Assembly: GCF_015711645.1 (NCBI RefSeq)
Contig: NZ_JABTEX010000003.1
Span: forward strand, 1,054,001 to 1,118,000
Length of the DNA: 64,000 bases
Direction of reading: 5' to 3'
DNA from: Planomonospora sp. ID82291
Lineage (GTDB): Bacteria; Actinomycetota; Actinomycetes; Streptosporangiales; Streptosporangiaceae
Made by a program: the position numbers and the translations under genes. Numbering within the stretch: position 1 is the first letter of the stretch; the number at the start of each line of letters is the position of its first letter. This document shows positions 23,421 to 32,793 of the stretch, piece by piece. The notes beneath the pieces are model-generated. The model did not search any database and was not told where the DNA came from. It worked only from the letters and a program-made list of their open reading frames with translations.

Positions 23421-24872
23421 TCAGGACCCGCCGCCCGCCGCCGGGGTGCCGGGAAGGCGCAGCCGGGCGACGGCCCCGCCGCCGGCGGCGTTCTCCAGGG
23501 CGACCTCTCCCCCGGCCTCCCGTACGGCCTGCGCCACGATCGCCAGGCCCAGGCCCGAGCCCGGCATGCTCCGCGCCGAGGGCGAGCGCCAGAACCGGTC
23601 GAAGACGTAGGGCAGTTCCTCCCGGTCGATGCCGGGACCGTGGTCGCGCACGGTCAGCTCGCCGTCGCGGAGCCGTACCACCACCGGCTCCCGCGCCGCG
23701 CCGCCCGCCGCGCCGCCGCCGGAGTCGGGGCCGGAGTCGGGGCCGGGACCGGAGTCGGGGCCGGAGTCGGAGTCGGGGTCCGCGGAGAACTTCACCGCGT
23801 TGTCGAGCAGGTTGACCACCGCGCGCTCCAGCGCGGCCGGGTCCGCGTGGACGTACCAGGGCCCGAGGTCGGTCTCGATCGGCAGGTCGCGGGCGCGCAG
23901 CCGGGCCCGCTGCACGGCCGCCCCGACCACCTCGTGGAAGGCCACCTCGACGCGCGGCGCGTGCTCGCTGTCACCCCGGGAGAGCTGGAGCAGCGCCCCG
24001 ACCAGCGCGGACATCTCCTCGAACTGGGCCTTGAGGCTGGCCAGCAGCCTGCGCTTGGGGGCGGGCTGCAGCGGGCGGCCGGAGCCCTCGCTGCGCAGCA
24101 GCAGGTCGATGTTGGTGCGCAGGCTGGTCAGCGGGGTGCGCAGCTCGTGCCCGGCGTCGGCGACCAGCCGCCGCTGGCGCTCCCGGGACCCGGCCAGCGC
24201 GGCGGTCATCGCGTTGAAGGAGGCGCCGAGGCGGGCGAGCTCGTCGGTGCCCTCGACCGGGATGCGGGTGCCGAGGTCCTCGGTCCTGGCGATGTGCTCC
24301 ACCGCCCCGGTCAGCCGCTCCACCGGCCGCAGCGCCGTACGGGCGATGAGCCGGCCCGCGGTCGCCGCGCCCACCACGCCGAGCGCGGCGACCCCGGCCA
24401 GGATCCCGGCGAGCGTGGTCAGCGTGGACTGGAACTCCCCCAGCGGCCGGGACTCCATCATCACCAGGCCGCCGCCGACGCTCTCGGCCAGCACCCGGAC
24501 CTCGTCGCCGTCCGCGGTCACCCCGTCGCGGATCGCCTCCGTGCCCCGGGGCGCCCCCGCCAGTTCCCGGTCGGCGGGGACGACCTCGACCTCGGTGCCG
24601 ATCGCGCACGTCCGTCCCGCCGCGTCGACCAGCTGGAGGAGGGCCAGCCGGGGCGGCGGCGGGCGGTCCGGCCCCGCCCCGGAGCAGTACCGCTCGATCC
24701 ACTCGACGCCCTGCGGCCCCTTCGGGCTCCGCAGGGAGCGGTCCACCTGGTCCAGCAGCTCGGAGCGGACGAGGAACCAGCAGGCGCCCGCGCACACCGC
24801 GATCGCCACCGCGACGGCCGTCGCGACCAGCAGGGTCAGCCGCGAGCGCAGGGAGCGGGGGGCCGTCCTCAC
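23421..24872 (-). CDS. Sensor histidine kinase (HAMP-HisKA-HATPase)
   Basis: 483 residues. Two membrane helices (about residues 11-33 and 155-178) enclose an extracytoplasmic sensor loop with two Cys ('RYCSGAG', 'GRTCAIG'). HAMP follows ('TALRPVERLTGAVEHIART'), then the phospho-His box 'LVADAGHELRTPLTSLRTNI', the N box 'ERAVVNLLDNAVKFS', a Gly/Pro/Asp/Ser insert of about 20 residues, and the G boxes 'VRDHGPGID' and 'GSGLGLAIVAQAV'. It lies 18 bp after the response regulator gene and forms a CutS-like pair with it. The insert, encoded by GGxCCGGAGTC repeats at about 23718-23780, is unusual within the ATPase fold. Confidence 0.92.
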   Translation of the reverse strand: MRTAPRSLRSRLTLLVATAVAVAIAVCAGACWFLVRSELLDQVDRSLRSPKGPQGVEWIERYCSGAGPDRPPPPRLALLQLVDAAGRTCAIGTEVEVVPADRELAGAPRGTEAIRDGVTADGDEVRVLAESVGGGLVMMESRPLGEFQSTLTTLAGILAGVAALGVVGAATAGRLIARTALRPVERLTGAVEHIARTEDLGTRIPVEGTDELARLGASFNAMTAALAGSRERQRRLVADAGHELRTPLTSLRTNIDLLLRSEGSGRPLQPAPKRRLLASLKAQFEEMSALVGALLQLSRGDSEHAPRVEVAFHEVVGAAVQRARLRARDLPIETDLGPWYVHADPAALERAVVNLLDNAVKFSADPDSDSGPDSGPGPDSGPDSGGGAAGGAAREPVVVRLRDGELTVRDHGPGIDREELPYVFDRFWRSPSARSMPGSGLGLAIVAQAVREAGGEVALENAAGGGAVARLRLPGTPAAGGGS

Positions 24873-24890
24873 GGCGTGCTCACGGCGTGC

Positions 24891-25601
24891 TCACGGCGAC
24901 GTCCGCAGCACGTAGCCGACGCCGCGGACGGTGTGGATCAGCCGGGGCAGCCCGCCCGTCTCGGTCTTGCGCCGCAGGTACATCACGTAGACGTCGAGGG
25001 AGTTGGACGACGGCTCGAAGTCGAAACCCCACACCTCGCTGAGGATCTGCTCGCGGGTGAGCACCTGCCGGGGGTGCACCATGAACAGCTCCAGCAGCAG
25101 GTACTCGGTCCGGGTCAGCTCCAGCGGGACGCCCGCCCGGACGACCTCCCGGCCGGCGGTGTCCATCCGCAGGTCGCCGCAGACGAGCACGCCGGGCTCC
25201 TCCTCCGCCGCCGGGGCGGCCAGCGCCCCGCGCCGCAGCAGGGCCCGGACCCGGGCCAGCAGCTCGTCCAGCTCGAACGGCTTGACCAGGTAGTCGTCGG
25301 CCCCGGCGTCCAACCCGGACACGCGGTCGCCCACGGCGTCGCGCGCGGTCAGCATGAGCACCGGCACGTGGTTCCCGGCCGCGCGGAGCCTGCGGCAGGC
25401 GGTCAGCCCGTCCAGGCGGGGCATCATCACGTCCAGCAGCACCACCTCGTACGGCTCCCGCTCCAGGACCTCCAGCGCGGCCTGCCCGTCGCCGGCCAGG
25501 CCCACCCGGTAGCCCTCGTACTCCAGGCTGCTCTGCAGCGCCTCCCTGAGCGCGGGCTCGTCGTCCACGACCAGCACCCGCGCCGCCTCACCGTCGCCCA
25601 T
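24891..25601 (-). CDS. OmpR-family response regulator
   Basis: 236 residues. The receiver has 'VLVVDDEPALREALQ', the phospho-acceptor Asp in 'VVLLDVMMPRLDGL', 'LMLTARDAV' and 'DDYLVKPFELDELLAR'. A winged-helix output domain follows: 'LELTRTEYLLLELFMVHPRQ', 'VLTREQILSEVWG', 'SNSLDVYVMYLRRK', 'VRGVGYVLR'. It is the partner of the downstream sensor kinase. Immediately upstream, 25619-25643 holds a perfect 11-bp inverted repeat containing two TCATGA words 11 bp apart, fitting autoregulation. Confidence 0.93.
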   Translation of the reverse strand: MGDGEAARVLVVDDEPALREALQSSLEYEGYRVGLAGDGQAALEVLEREPYEVVLLDVMMPRLDGLTACRRLRAAGNHVPVLMLTARDAVGDRVSGLDAGADDYLVKPFELDELLARVRALLRRGALAAPAAEEEPGVLVCGDLRMDTAGREVVRAGVPLELTRTEYLLLELFMVHPRQVLTREQILSEVWGFDFEPSSNSLDVYVMYLRRKTETGGLPRLIHTVRGVGYVLRTSP

Positions 25602-25618
25602 GCCTGCAACGCTAGAGA

Positions 25619-25643
25619 CCCTTCATGAGAGGCTCATGAAGGG
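25619..25643. promoter_or_regulatory. Perfect inverted repeat upstream of the response regulator gene
   Basis: CCCTTCATGAG-AGG-CTCATGAAGGG, 17 bp before the start codon. TCATGA also recurs as a direct repeat with an 11-bp period, the spacing that OmpR-type dimers bind. Confidence 0.55.
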
Positions 25644-25719
25644 ACCCCGAGGTTCGCGCACGAAGGCCCGCGGCCGTCACGGCGGCGGCACCGTCGGCCC
25701 GCGGCCGTCACGACAGTCG

Positions 25720-26009
25720 AGGCGAGGGTCGCGCGCACCGCCTCCTCCCGCGCCCCGGCGGGGTCGGCACGGAACAGCCGTGCGGGCATGTGCAGGCCGA
25801 ACAGGGTCATCGTCCGGGCTCCGGCCGCGCGCAGTTCCGGGCCGAGGATGGAGGGGTCGGTCAGCGAGTGGCAGTACACCTCGGCCGGCGGCCGGCGCGG
25901 GCGAGGTAGGCCGCGGCGACCAGGCCGTTGTGGCCGCCTCCGGCGACGGCGACGTCGTAGCGGGAAGCCCGGGGGACCGGACCGGGTGCGCCACCTCGGC
26001 AGCTGCCAT
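25720..26009 (-). pseudogene. Phytoene dehydrogenase-like flavoenzyme gene with large internal deletion
   Basis: From ATG 26009 the frame-shifted N-terminus reads 'SRYDVAVAGGGHNGLVAAAY' then 'LARAGRR', the FAD-binding GxGxxG of phytoene-desaturase-like NAD(P)/FAD oxidoreductases. At about 25888 the sequence jumps, in a CCGGCCG-rich repeat, to 'AEVYCHSLTDPSILGPELRA' and 'AGARTMTLFGLHMPARLFRA', which is near the C-terminus of the same family. About 400 residues between are gone and the two parts are in different frames (ATG frame versus motif frame). The 3' end is further scrambled by a 30-bp repeat. Non-functional. Confidence 0.7.
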
Positions 26010-26071
26010 GCCGGGCACCCTACCTCGAAAAGGACAAACAGGTCCATAGTTCCCGCATGTCCGGTCCGCCC

Positions 26072-26167
26072 CGACTCCGCACCCGCCTCTCGACCCGACT
26101 CCGCACCCGCCTCTCGACCCGACTCCGCACCCGCCTCTCGGCCGGACCCCGCACCCGCCTCTCGGCC
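26072..26167. repeat. 24-bp tandem repeat, four copies
   Basis: Units begin at 26072, 26096, 26120 and 26144; the shared core is ACCCGCCTCTCG after CCGC, with small changes in copies 3 and 4. It lies between the pseudogene start and the LysR stop codon. 24 bp keeps a reading frame but no plausible gene covers it. Confidence 0.8.
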
Positions 26168-26200
26168 GGACCGCGTGCGGTCGCGCACAGGGCCGCGCAC

Positions 26201-27106
26201 TCAGCCCCTGGCCGCGCCGAGGGCGATCGCGAGCAGGACCGCGGCGGGACCGGTGGGCGGGCGCCCCCGGCGCCAGACCGCCCGCAGGCGGCGCTCCAGG
26301 TCGATGCCGGCGGTCGCCACCTCGGCCAGTCGCCCGGTGGCCAGCTCCCCCTCGACCGCGTACCCGCTCAGCGCCGCCGGGGCCGAGCCCTGGCGGGCGG
26401 CGCCCTTGACCGCGGCGTTCGAGCCGAGCTCCAGCCGGGGGGCCGCGACGGCGTGCCCGGCCAGCGCCCGGTCGAGGGTCTCCCGGGTGCCGGAGCCGCG
26501 CTCGCGGACCACCAGGGGGGTCGCGGCCAGCTCCGCGGCGAGCAGCGGCGTACGGCGGCGCGCCCACGGATGGCCCGGCGCGACCACGACCACCAGCCGG
26601 TCGGCGGCCACCACCCGGGAGGCCAGCCCCTGCGGCACCGAGGGCCCCTCCACGAACCCGAGCTCGATCCCGCCCGCCTCGCCGCCGACCAGCCTGGCCA
26701 CCTCCGCCGAGTTCTGCACCTCCAGCCCGACCTGGACCTGCGGCTCCCGGCTCTGCAACTCCCCCAGCCAGCGCGGCAGGAGGTACTCGGCCACGGTCAT
26801 GCTCGCCGCGATGTGCAGGTGCGCCGCCCGCGCGTGCCGTACGGCCTCCGCCCCGCGCATCAGCTCCTCGGCCGCCGCGAGCACCTGCGCCGCCCAGGCC
26901 GCGACCATCGTCCCCTGGGAGGTGAGCGTGGAGCCCCGGGGGGTGCGCTCCAGCAGGGTCAGGCCCAGGCGGCGCTCCAGGAGCGCGATCCGCTTGCTCG
27001 CCGAGGGCTGGGCGATGCCCGCCGCCCGCGCCGCCTGCCCCAGGCTGCCCAGCCTCTCGACGTCGACGAGCAACCGCAGGGACTCCAGGTCGGGCAGGGT
27101 GCTCAT
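26201..27106 (-). CDS. LysR-family regulator
   Basis: 301 residues. The N-terminal winged helix is canonical: 'DLESLRLLVDVERLGSLGQA', 'ARAAGIAQPSASKRIALLER', 'RLGLTLLERTPRGSTLT'. The effector-binding domain is of the type with 'LHIAASMTVAEYLLPRWLGE' and 'ELGFVEGPSVPQGLASRVV'. A palindrome with the LysR T-N11-A pattern overlaps its start (27105-27119). The divergent neighbour psuG begins 229 bp away; whether it is the target is unclear because psuG lies well outside the palindrome. Confidence 0.9.
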   Translation of the reverse strand: MSTLPDLESLRLLVDVERLGSLGQAARAAGIAQPSASKRIALLERRLGLTLLERTPRGSTLTSQGTMVAAWAAQVLAAAEELMRGAEAVRHARAAHLHIAASMTVAEYLLPRWLGELQSREPQVQVGLEVQNSAEVARLVGGEAGGIELGFVEGPSVPQGLASRVVAADRLVVVVAPGHPWARRRTPLLAAELAATPLVVRERGSGTRETLDRALAGHAVAAPRLELGSNAAVKGAARQGSAPAALSGYAVEGELATGRLAEVATAGIDLERRLRAVWRRGRPPTGPAAVLLAIALGAARG

Positions 27107-27126
27107 AGCCCCAGGCTATGGCCTGG
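27105..27126. promoter_or_regulatory. LysR-box-like palindromes at the lysR start
   Basis: ATAGCC-CCA-GGCTAT (27105-27119, contains T-N11-A) interleaved with CCAGGC-TATG-GCCTGG (27111-27126). They overlap the lysR start codon, suggesting autoregulation and a leaderless or short 5' end. Confidence 0.45.
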
Positions 27127-27335
27127 CGCCGGATGCCCGCGGTTCCCCCCGAGGCCGCGCCCGGATCCCTCCTTTACGATGTAGATTATTTTTCTTCCGG
27201 AGAGGTCCCGGCCCGACCTCCGGGCGGACGCCGCCGCGCCATGCCGTAACGTGCTTGTTCGAAGCGGAAAACAACCGTTCGCACTGTTCCGGCCGGGTGA
27301 TCCCCGGCCCCGGACCCGGGAGGCAGAACCCGCCC

Positions 27336-28274
27336 ATGCGTACCACCCAGCAGCCGCCCGACAACGTCCTCCGCCCCTCCGAGGAGGTGGCCGAGGCGCT
27401 GGCGCAGGGCTCCCCCGTCGTGGCGCTCGAGTCCACGATCATCTCGCACGGCCTCCCCCAGCCCCGCAACCTGGAGGTCGCGGCCGAGCTGGAGGAGATC
27501 GTCCGCGAGGAGGGGGCCGTCCCCGCGACCATCGCGGTGCTGGACGGGGTCGCGCACATCGGCCTGGACGCCGCCGGGCTCCAGCGGATCGCCTCCGAGT
27601 CCGGCCTGCGCAAGCTGGGCCTGCGCGACCTGCCCCTGGCCGCGGCGCTGAAGGCGAGCGGCGCGACCACGGTCTCGGCGACCTCGTTCCTCGCCGCCCG
27701 GGCCGGCATCCGGGTCTTCGCCACCGGCGGGCTCGGCGGCGTGCACCGCGAGTGGACCGCCGACCAGGACGAGTCGGCCGACCTCGACGCGCTCAGCCGT
27801 ACCCGCATCACCGTCGTGTGCGCGGGCGTGAAGTCGATCCTGGACGTCCCGGCCACCCTGCAGCGGCTGGAGACCCGGGGCGTCACCGTCGCGGGGTTCC
27901 GCACCGACGAGTTCCCCGGCTTCTACCTGCACACCTCCGGCCGGCCGGTCGAGTGGCGGATCGAGACCCCGCAGGAGGCCGCCGCCGCCATGCGGGCCCA
28001 GGACGCCCTCGGCGGCCCGGAGACCGCCCTGATCGTGGCCAACCCGGTCCCCCGCGACCAGCAGCTCGATCCCGGCCTGCACGACCGCGTGCTCGCCGAG
28101 GCCCTCGCCGCGGCGGAGCGGGAGGAGGTCACCGGCCAGGCGATCACCCCGTTCCTCCTCGGCTACCTGGTGCGCGGCACCGGCGGCGCCTCCCTGGAGG
28201 CGAACCTGGCCGCCGTGCGCGGGAACGTCCGCCTGGCCGCCGGGATCGCCCGGTCCTGGAGCCGGGGGGACTGA
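27336..28274 (+). CDS. psuG: Pseudouridine-5'-phosphate glycosidase
   Basis: 312 residues matching PsuG throughout: 'VVALESTIISHGLPQPRNLE', 'VPATIAVLDGVAHIGLD', 'ATTVSATSFLAARAGIRVFA', 'TGGLGGVHR', 'VVCAGVKSILDVPATLQRLE', 'GFRTDEFPGFY' and 'ANPVPRDQQL'. The conserved Lys in 'GVKSILD' forms the Schiff base in this family, and Glu/Asp residues bind Mn. It splits pseudouridine 5'-phosphate into uracil and ribose 5-phosphate in the cytosol. It is followed after 6 bp by the kinase that supplies its substrate. ATG 27336 has GGGAGGCAG upstream. Confidence 0.95.
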   Translation: MRTTQQPPDNVLRPSEEVAEALAQGSPVVALESTIISHGLPQPRNLEVAAELEEIVREEGAVPATIAVLDGVAHIGLDAAGLQRIASESGLRKLGLRDLPLAAALKASGATTVSATSFLAARAGIRVFATGGLGGVHREWTADQDESADLDALSRTRITVVCAGVKSILDVPATLQRLETRGVTVAGFRTDEFPGFYLHTSGRPVEWRIETPQEAAAAMRAQDALGGPETALIVANPVPRDQQLDPGLHDRVLAEALAAAEREEVTGQAITPFLLGYLVRGTGGASLEANLAAVRGNVRLAAGIARSWSRGD

Positions 28275-28280
28275 GATCCC

Positions 28281-29399
28281 GTGAAGGACCCCGTGGAAGG
28301 CCCCGCGGACAGCCCCGCGGAAGGCCCCGTGGAGGACGCAGGGAGCACCGAGGACACCGGAGGCACCCGGAGCACCGGGACGGCCGCGCCCGGTGAGGCC
28401 GCCGGGCGTGCGGCGGGCGCCGGAGGGACCGCCGCCGGAGACGGGACCGCGGGCCGCGGGGGCCTGCTGGTGGTCGGCGACGTGGTCACCGACGTCGTGG
28501 CGCTGCACGGCCAGGCCGGGTTCTCGGGTCTGGCCGCCGGAACGGACACCGCCGCCGACATCGAGCTGCGTCCGGGCGGCTCGGGGGCCAACACCGCCGC
28601 CTGGGCCGCCCGCCTGGGCGCGGACGTGTGCTTCCTGTCCCGGGTCGGCGCCGACACCGGCGGCTGGCACGAGGCCGAGCTGCGGCGCGCCGGGGTCCGG
28701 CCGCACCTGCGCCCGGACCCGGACCGTCCGACCGCCGTGGTGATCGCCGTGGTCGACGGGACCGGGGAGCGCTCCATGCTCACCAACCGGGGCGCGGGCG
28801 GCCGTCTCGGCCCCGCCGACTGGGACCCGGCCCTGCTCGACGGGGTGGCCCACGTCCACCTGTCCGGCTACCTCCTCTTCGCCGAGCCCGGCCTGCTCCT
28901 GGCCCGCCTGCTCCTGGCCGAGGCCGGCCGGCGCGGCCTGTCCAGCAGTGTGGACCCCGCCTCGACGGGTTTCCTGCGCGACTTCGGGATCGAGCGGTTC
29001 GTCCGCGAGACCGAGCCGGCCGGGCTGCTGATCCCCAACCGGGACGAGGCGCTGCTGCTGACCGGCGAGACCGCGCCCGAGCGGGCCGCCGAGCGGCTCA
29101 GCCTCCGGTACGGCGCGGCGGCGGTGAAACTCGGCTCCCGGGGAGCCGTGATGGCCAGGCGCGGACGCCTGACCGCCCGGGTTCCCGGTCTCGCCGTCCA
29201 GGCCGTGGACTCCACCGGGGCGGGGGACGCGTTCGCCGCCGGGCTGCTCACGGCTCTGCTGGCGGGGGCCGACGACGAGGCCGCACTGGAAGCCGGGAGC
29301 CGGGCGGGCGCCGAAGCTGTTACGGTCATCGGTGGTCGTCCGCGTATCCTACGGTCTGATCTGGGTTCCAACCAGCTTTACCCTCTTAAGACCAATTGA
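28281..29399 (+). CDS. psuK: PfkB-family kinase, probable pseudouridine kinase
   Basis: 372 residues. The ribokinase fold begins near residue 57 with 'GGLLVVGDVVTDVVALHG', then 'ADIELRPGGSGANTAAWAAR', 'SGYLLF', 'LIPNRDEALLLTG' and the catalytic 'DSTGAGDAFAAGLLTALL'. It would phosphorylate pseudouridine for PsuG. The first 55 residues (Glu/Gly/Thr/Ala-rich, low complexity) are not part of the fold; GTG 28281 gives the coupled start, but a later start is possible. With psuG it makes a two-gene salvage operon; no transporter is adjacent, so the substrate probably comes from RNA turnover. Confidence 0.85.
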   Translation: MKDPVEGPADSPAEGPVEDAGSTEDTGGTRSTGTAAPGEAAGRAAGAGGTAAGDGTAGRGGLLVVGDVVTDVVALHGQAGFSGLAAGTDTAADIELRPGGSGANTAAWAARLGADVCFLSRVGADTGGWHEAELRRAGVRPHLRPDPDRPTAVVIAVVDGTGERSMLTNRGAGGRLGPADWDPALLDGVAHVHLSGYLLFAEPGLLLARLLLAEAGRRGLSSSVDPASTGFLRDFGIERFVRETEPAGLLIPNRDEALLLTGETAPERAAERLSLRYGAAAVKLGSRGAVMARRGRLTARVPGLAVQAVDSTGAGDAFAAGLLTALLAGADDEAALEAGSRAGAEAVTVIGGRPRILRSDLGSNQLYPLKTN

Positions 29400-29463
29400 T
29401 AGCTTGCGGCGTAGGCTGCACCATTAGCCACATGTGTCACTTTGGGGAGGTTGCGGTCAACCG

Positions 29464-31197
29464 ATGGACGCCGAGTCATCGATCTGCCTGAGTGATCTGG
29501 TCCCGGCCCTGCGCTGGAGCCGGCAGCAGCAGGTCGCCGAAGCCCTGGCCGACCCGCGCCTGCCCGCGGGCTGGTGGTCCTCCGTCACCCTCCCCAAAGC
29601 CCTCGGCGCCGCCGGGCTCGACTGGGTCTGCGACCGGCTGGCCCGGCTCTCGGTCGCCCGGTGGGAGCACCTGCCGCTGAGCGACGTGCTGCCCGCCCTG
29701 CACGTGCACACCGTCGACCCCACCCTCCCCGACTGGCCGGAGCCCGCGCGCTCGGCCATCGCCGGCCTGGGCGGCTGGTCCCGGCTGCGCCGCCTGACCG
29801 CCGGCGACCTCACCGGGTCCGCCGTGCCCGCCTCCCCCGAGGTCGTGGTCACCGCGATGTTCCGCGAGGTGCTCGGCCGGATCCCGGGCCTCACCGAGCA
29901 GGTCGCCCCGGCCGCGCCCGCCGCCGCGCAGGCCGCTCCTCCCGCGCCCGCCGGGGCTCCCGTCTCCGCTCCGCAGGCCGCCCCGGCCCAGGCTCCTCCC
30001 ACCGTCCCGGTGCCCGCGCAGGCCCCGCCGACCGTCCCGGTGCCCGCGCAGGCCCCGCCTCCGGCGCCGGCCGCCCCGGCCCCCGCTCCGGCGGCTCAGG
30101 CCCCGCTGCCCCAGCGGCCCGCCGCGCCCCGGGTCGACATCAGCGACTACCCGCTGGTCCGCCTGGTGGACAACATGTTCCGCGACTGGAGCCCGCTGGA
30201 GCGGGCCGTCGCCGTGGACCGCCTCTTCGCCGTCGACCCGATCAGCCTGCGCGCGCTGGCGCACAAGCTCAACGCCGACCTCGGTGCCCTGTCGGCGGCC
30301 CAGCGCGCCGCCGAGGAGCGCATCCTGCTCTGGCTGCGCTCCTCGGAGTCGGCCCCGCTGACCGGTCACATGTTCGGCCTCACCGAGTGGCTGGGCGCCG
30401 CCGCCACCGAGGACCAGCTCATCGGCGCCGATCCCGCGCACCCCGTCGAGGTCCCCACGCTCGGCACCCCGCTCTGGCGGGTGCTGGTCACCCTCATGCC
30501 CGACCGGAGGCTCCAGGACGGCTGGCTCGTCGTCGGCGACCTGGGCGGCCTGCGGGAGCGGACCACCCGGCTGCTGGCGAGCAAACCGGCCGACGCCGAC
30601 CTCTTCGCGCTCATGGAGCACCAGCTCGGCATCCGCACCCACTCCGCGCAGGCGTGGCTGGACGCGCTCGCCGCGGTCGCGGCGCCCGGGGAGTCCTCCG
30701 CCTCGTCCGACGGCGCGGGCGCCAAGCAGCTGCCCCGCCGTACGCCGGGGGCCAACGGCCACCACCGCGGCGGTCAGCCGATCCCGCAGGTCGACGCCGG
30801 CTCGATCGACCCCCGTGCGGCCCTGGCCGCGCTCTCGGCGCTGTCCGGCAGCAGCCGGCCGCACCTGATCACCAGCCACCGGGAACGCGCGCCGATGCCC
30901 CCGCCGCCCAACCCGGCCACCGACCCCGGCCGCTGGCAGCGGATCGAGGTCACCAGCGAGCACCTGCGCGGGGCGCCGGTGGCCGTGCCCGAGGGGTACG
31001 CCACCCGTCTCGGCATGCGTCCCGGCACGCTGCTGTCGGTGACCGGCCCCGGTGACAACGCGGTGGTCCTCGTCTGGCGGGACCACCCGGTCTTCGACTC
31101 GCTCCAGCCCGTGCTGATGCGCCTCAACGCCCGGCCGGGCGACCAGGTCTACGTGACCGTGGACGGCTACCGGCTGGAGGCCCAGCTGCCCAGCTGA
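29464..31197 (+). CDS. Large protein of unknown function with Pro/Ala-rich linker
   Basis: 577 residues from ATG 29464. The N-terminal about 150 residues are helical ('LVPALRWSRQQQVAEALADP', 'LAGLGGWSRLRRLT'-like), then an Ala/Pro linker of about 75 residues includes a tandem duplication of 'VPVPAQAPPT' (about 30001-30060). A second helical domain follows: 'LVRLVDNMFRDWSPLERAVA', 'RALAHKLNADLGALSAAQRA'. This looks like a DNA-polymerase/sigma-type helical repeat but has no family I can name. A C-terminal beta-rich domain reads 'GYATRLGMRPGTLLSVTGPG', 'VLVWRDHPVFDSLQP'. No signal peptide, membrane helix or catalytic motif. A strong hairpin ends it. Confidence 0.75.
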   Translation: MDAESSICLSDLVPALRWSRQQQVAEALADPRLPAGWWSSVTLPKALGAAGLDWVCDRLARLSVARWEHLPLSDVLPALHVHTVDPTLPDWPEPARSAIAGLGGWSRLRRLTAGDLTGSAVPASPEVVVTAMFREVLGRIPGLTEQVAPAAPAAAQAAPPAPAGAPVSAPQAAPAQAPPTVPVPAQAPPTVPVPAQAPPPAPAAPAPAPAAQAPLPQRPAAPRVDISDYPLVRLVDNMFRDWSPLERAVAVDRLFAVDPISLRALAHKLNADLGALSAAQRAAEERILLWLRSSESAPLTGHMFGLTEWLGAAATEDQLIGADPAHPVEVPTLGTPLWRVLVTLMPDRRLQDGWLVVGDLGGLRERTTRLLASKPADADLFALMEHQLGIRTHSAQAWLDALAAVAAPGESSASSDGAGAKQLPRRTPGANGHHRGGQPIPQVDAGSIDPRAALAALSALSGSSRPHLITSHRERAPMPPPPNPATDPGRWQRIEVTSEHLRGAPVAVPEGYATRLGMRPGTLLSVTGPGDNAVVLVWRDHPVFDSLQPVLMRLNARPGDQVYVTVDGYRLEAQLPS

Positions 31198-31237
31198 CCG
31201 CCGCGCCCTCCGCTCGCCGACCGCCGCGCTCCCCGGT

Positions 31238-31282
31238 CCGGTACGGCCCGCGGGGATGCGCGTCGGACGCGGGCCGTACCGG
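31238..31282. terminator. Bidirectional terminator hairpin
   Basis: A perfect 15-bp stem CCGGTACGGCCCGCG / CGCGGGCCGTACCGG with a 15-nt loop, between the convergent unknown gene (ends 31197) and cellulase gene (ends 31301). Confidence 0.75.
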
Positions 31283-31300
31283 GTCGCGGGCTCCGCCCGG

Positions 31301-32668
<1,368 letters not shown>

Positions 32669-32680
32669 TTAGGGGGTGGA

Positions 32681-32694
32681 TGGGAGCGCTCCCA
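32681..32694. promoter_or_regulatory. CebR-type operator
   Basis: TGGGAGCGCTCCCA, a perfect 14-bp palindrome identical to the operator known for the cellobiose/cellotriose-responsive repressor CebR of actinomycetes. It lies 25 bp upstream of the GH6 start codon, so the gene should be induced by cello-oligosaccharides. Confidence 0.9.
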
Positions 32695-32793
32695 AGTTAG
32701 CCGCACGCCTTTCCCCCACCTAGCCGCGCACGGCCCCCGTCCGGACGTCGGGTTCCTGAACTGCACGGACGCCGTAACCGACAGGTGAAAGTT

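Noticed and set aside
26072-26167. Four 24-bp units considered as CRISPR or as iteron origin
   Set aside because: No spacers, no AT-rich stretch and no replication gene nearby.
28281-28450. N-terminal extension of psuK as a separate domain
   Set aside because: It is a low-complexity Glu/Gly/Thr/Ala stretch without conserved pattern; more likely a non-conserved tail or a start chosen too early.
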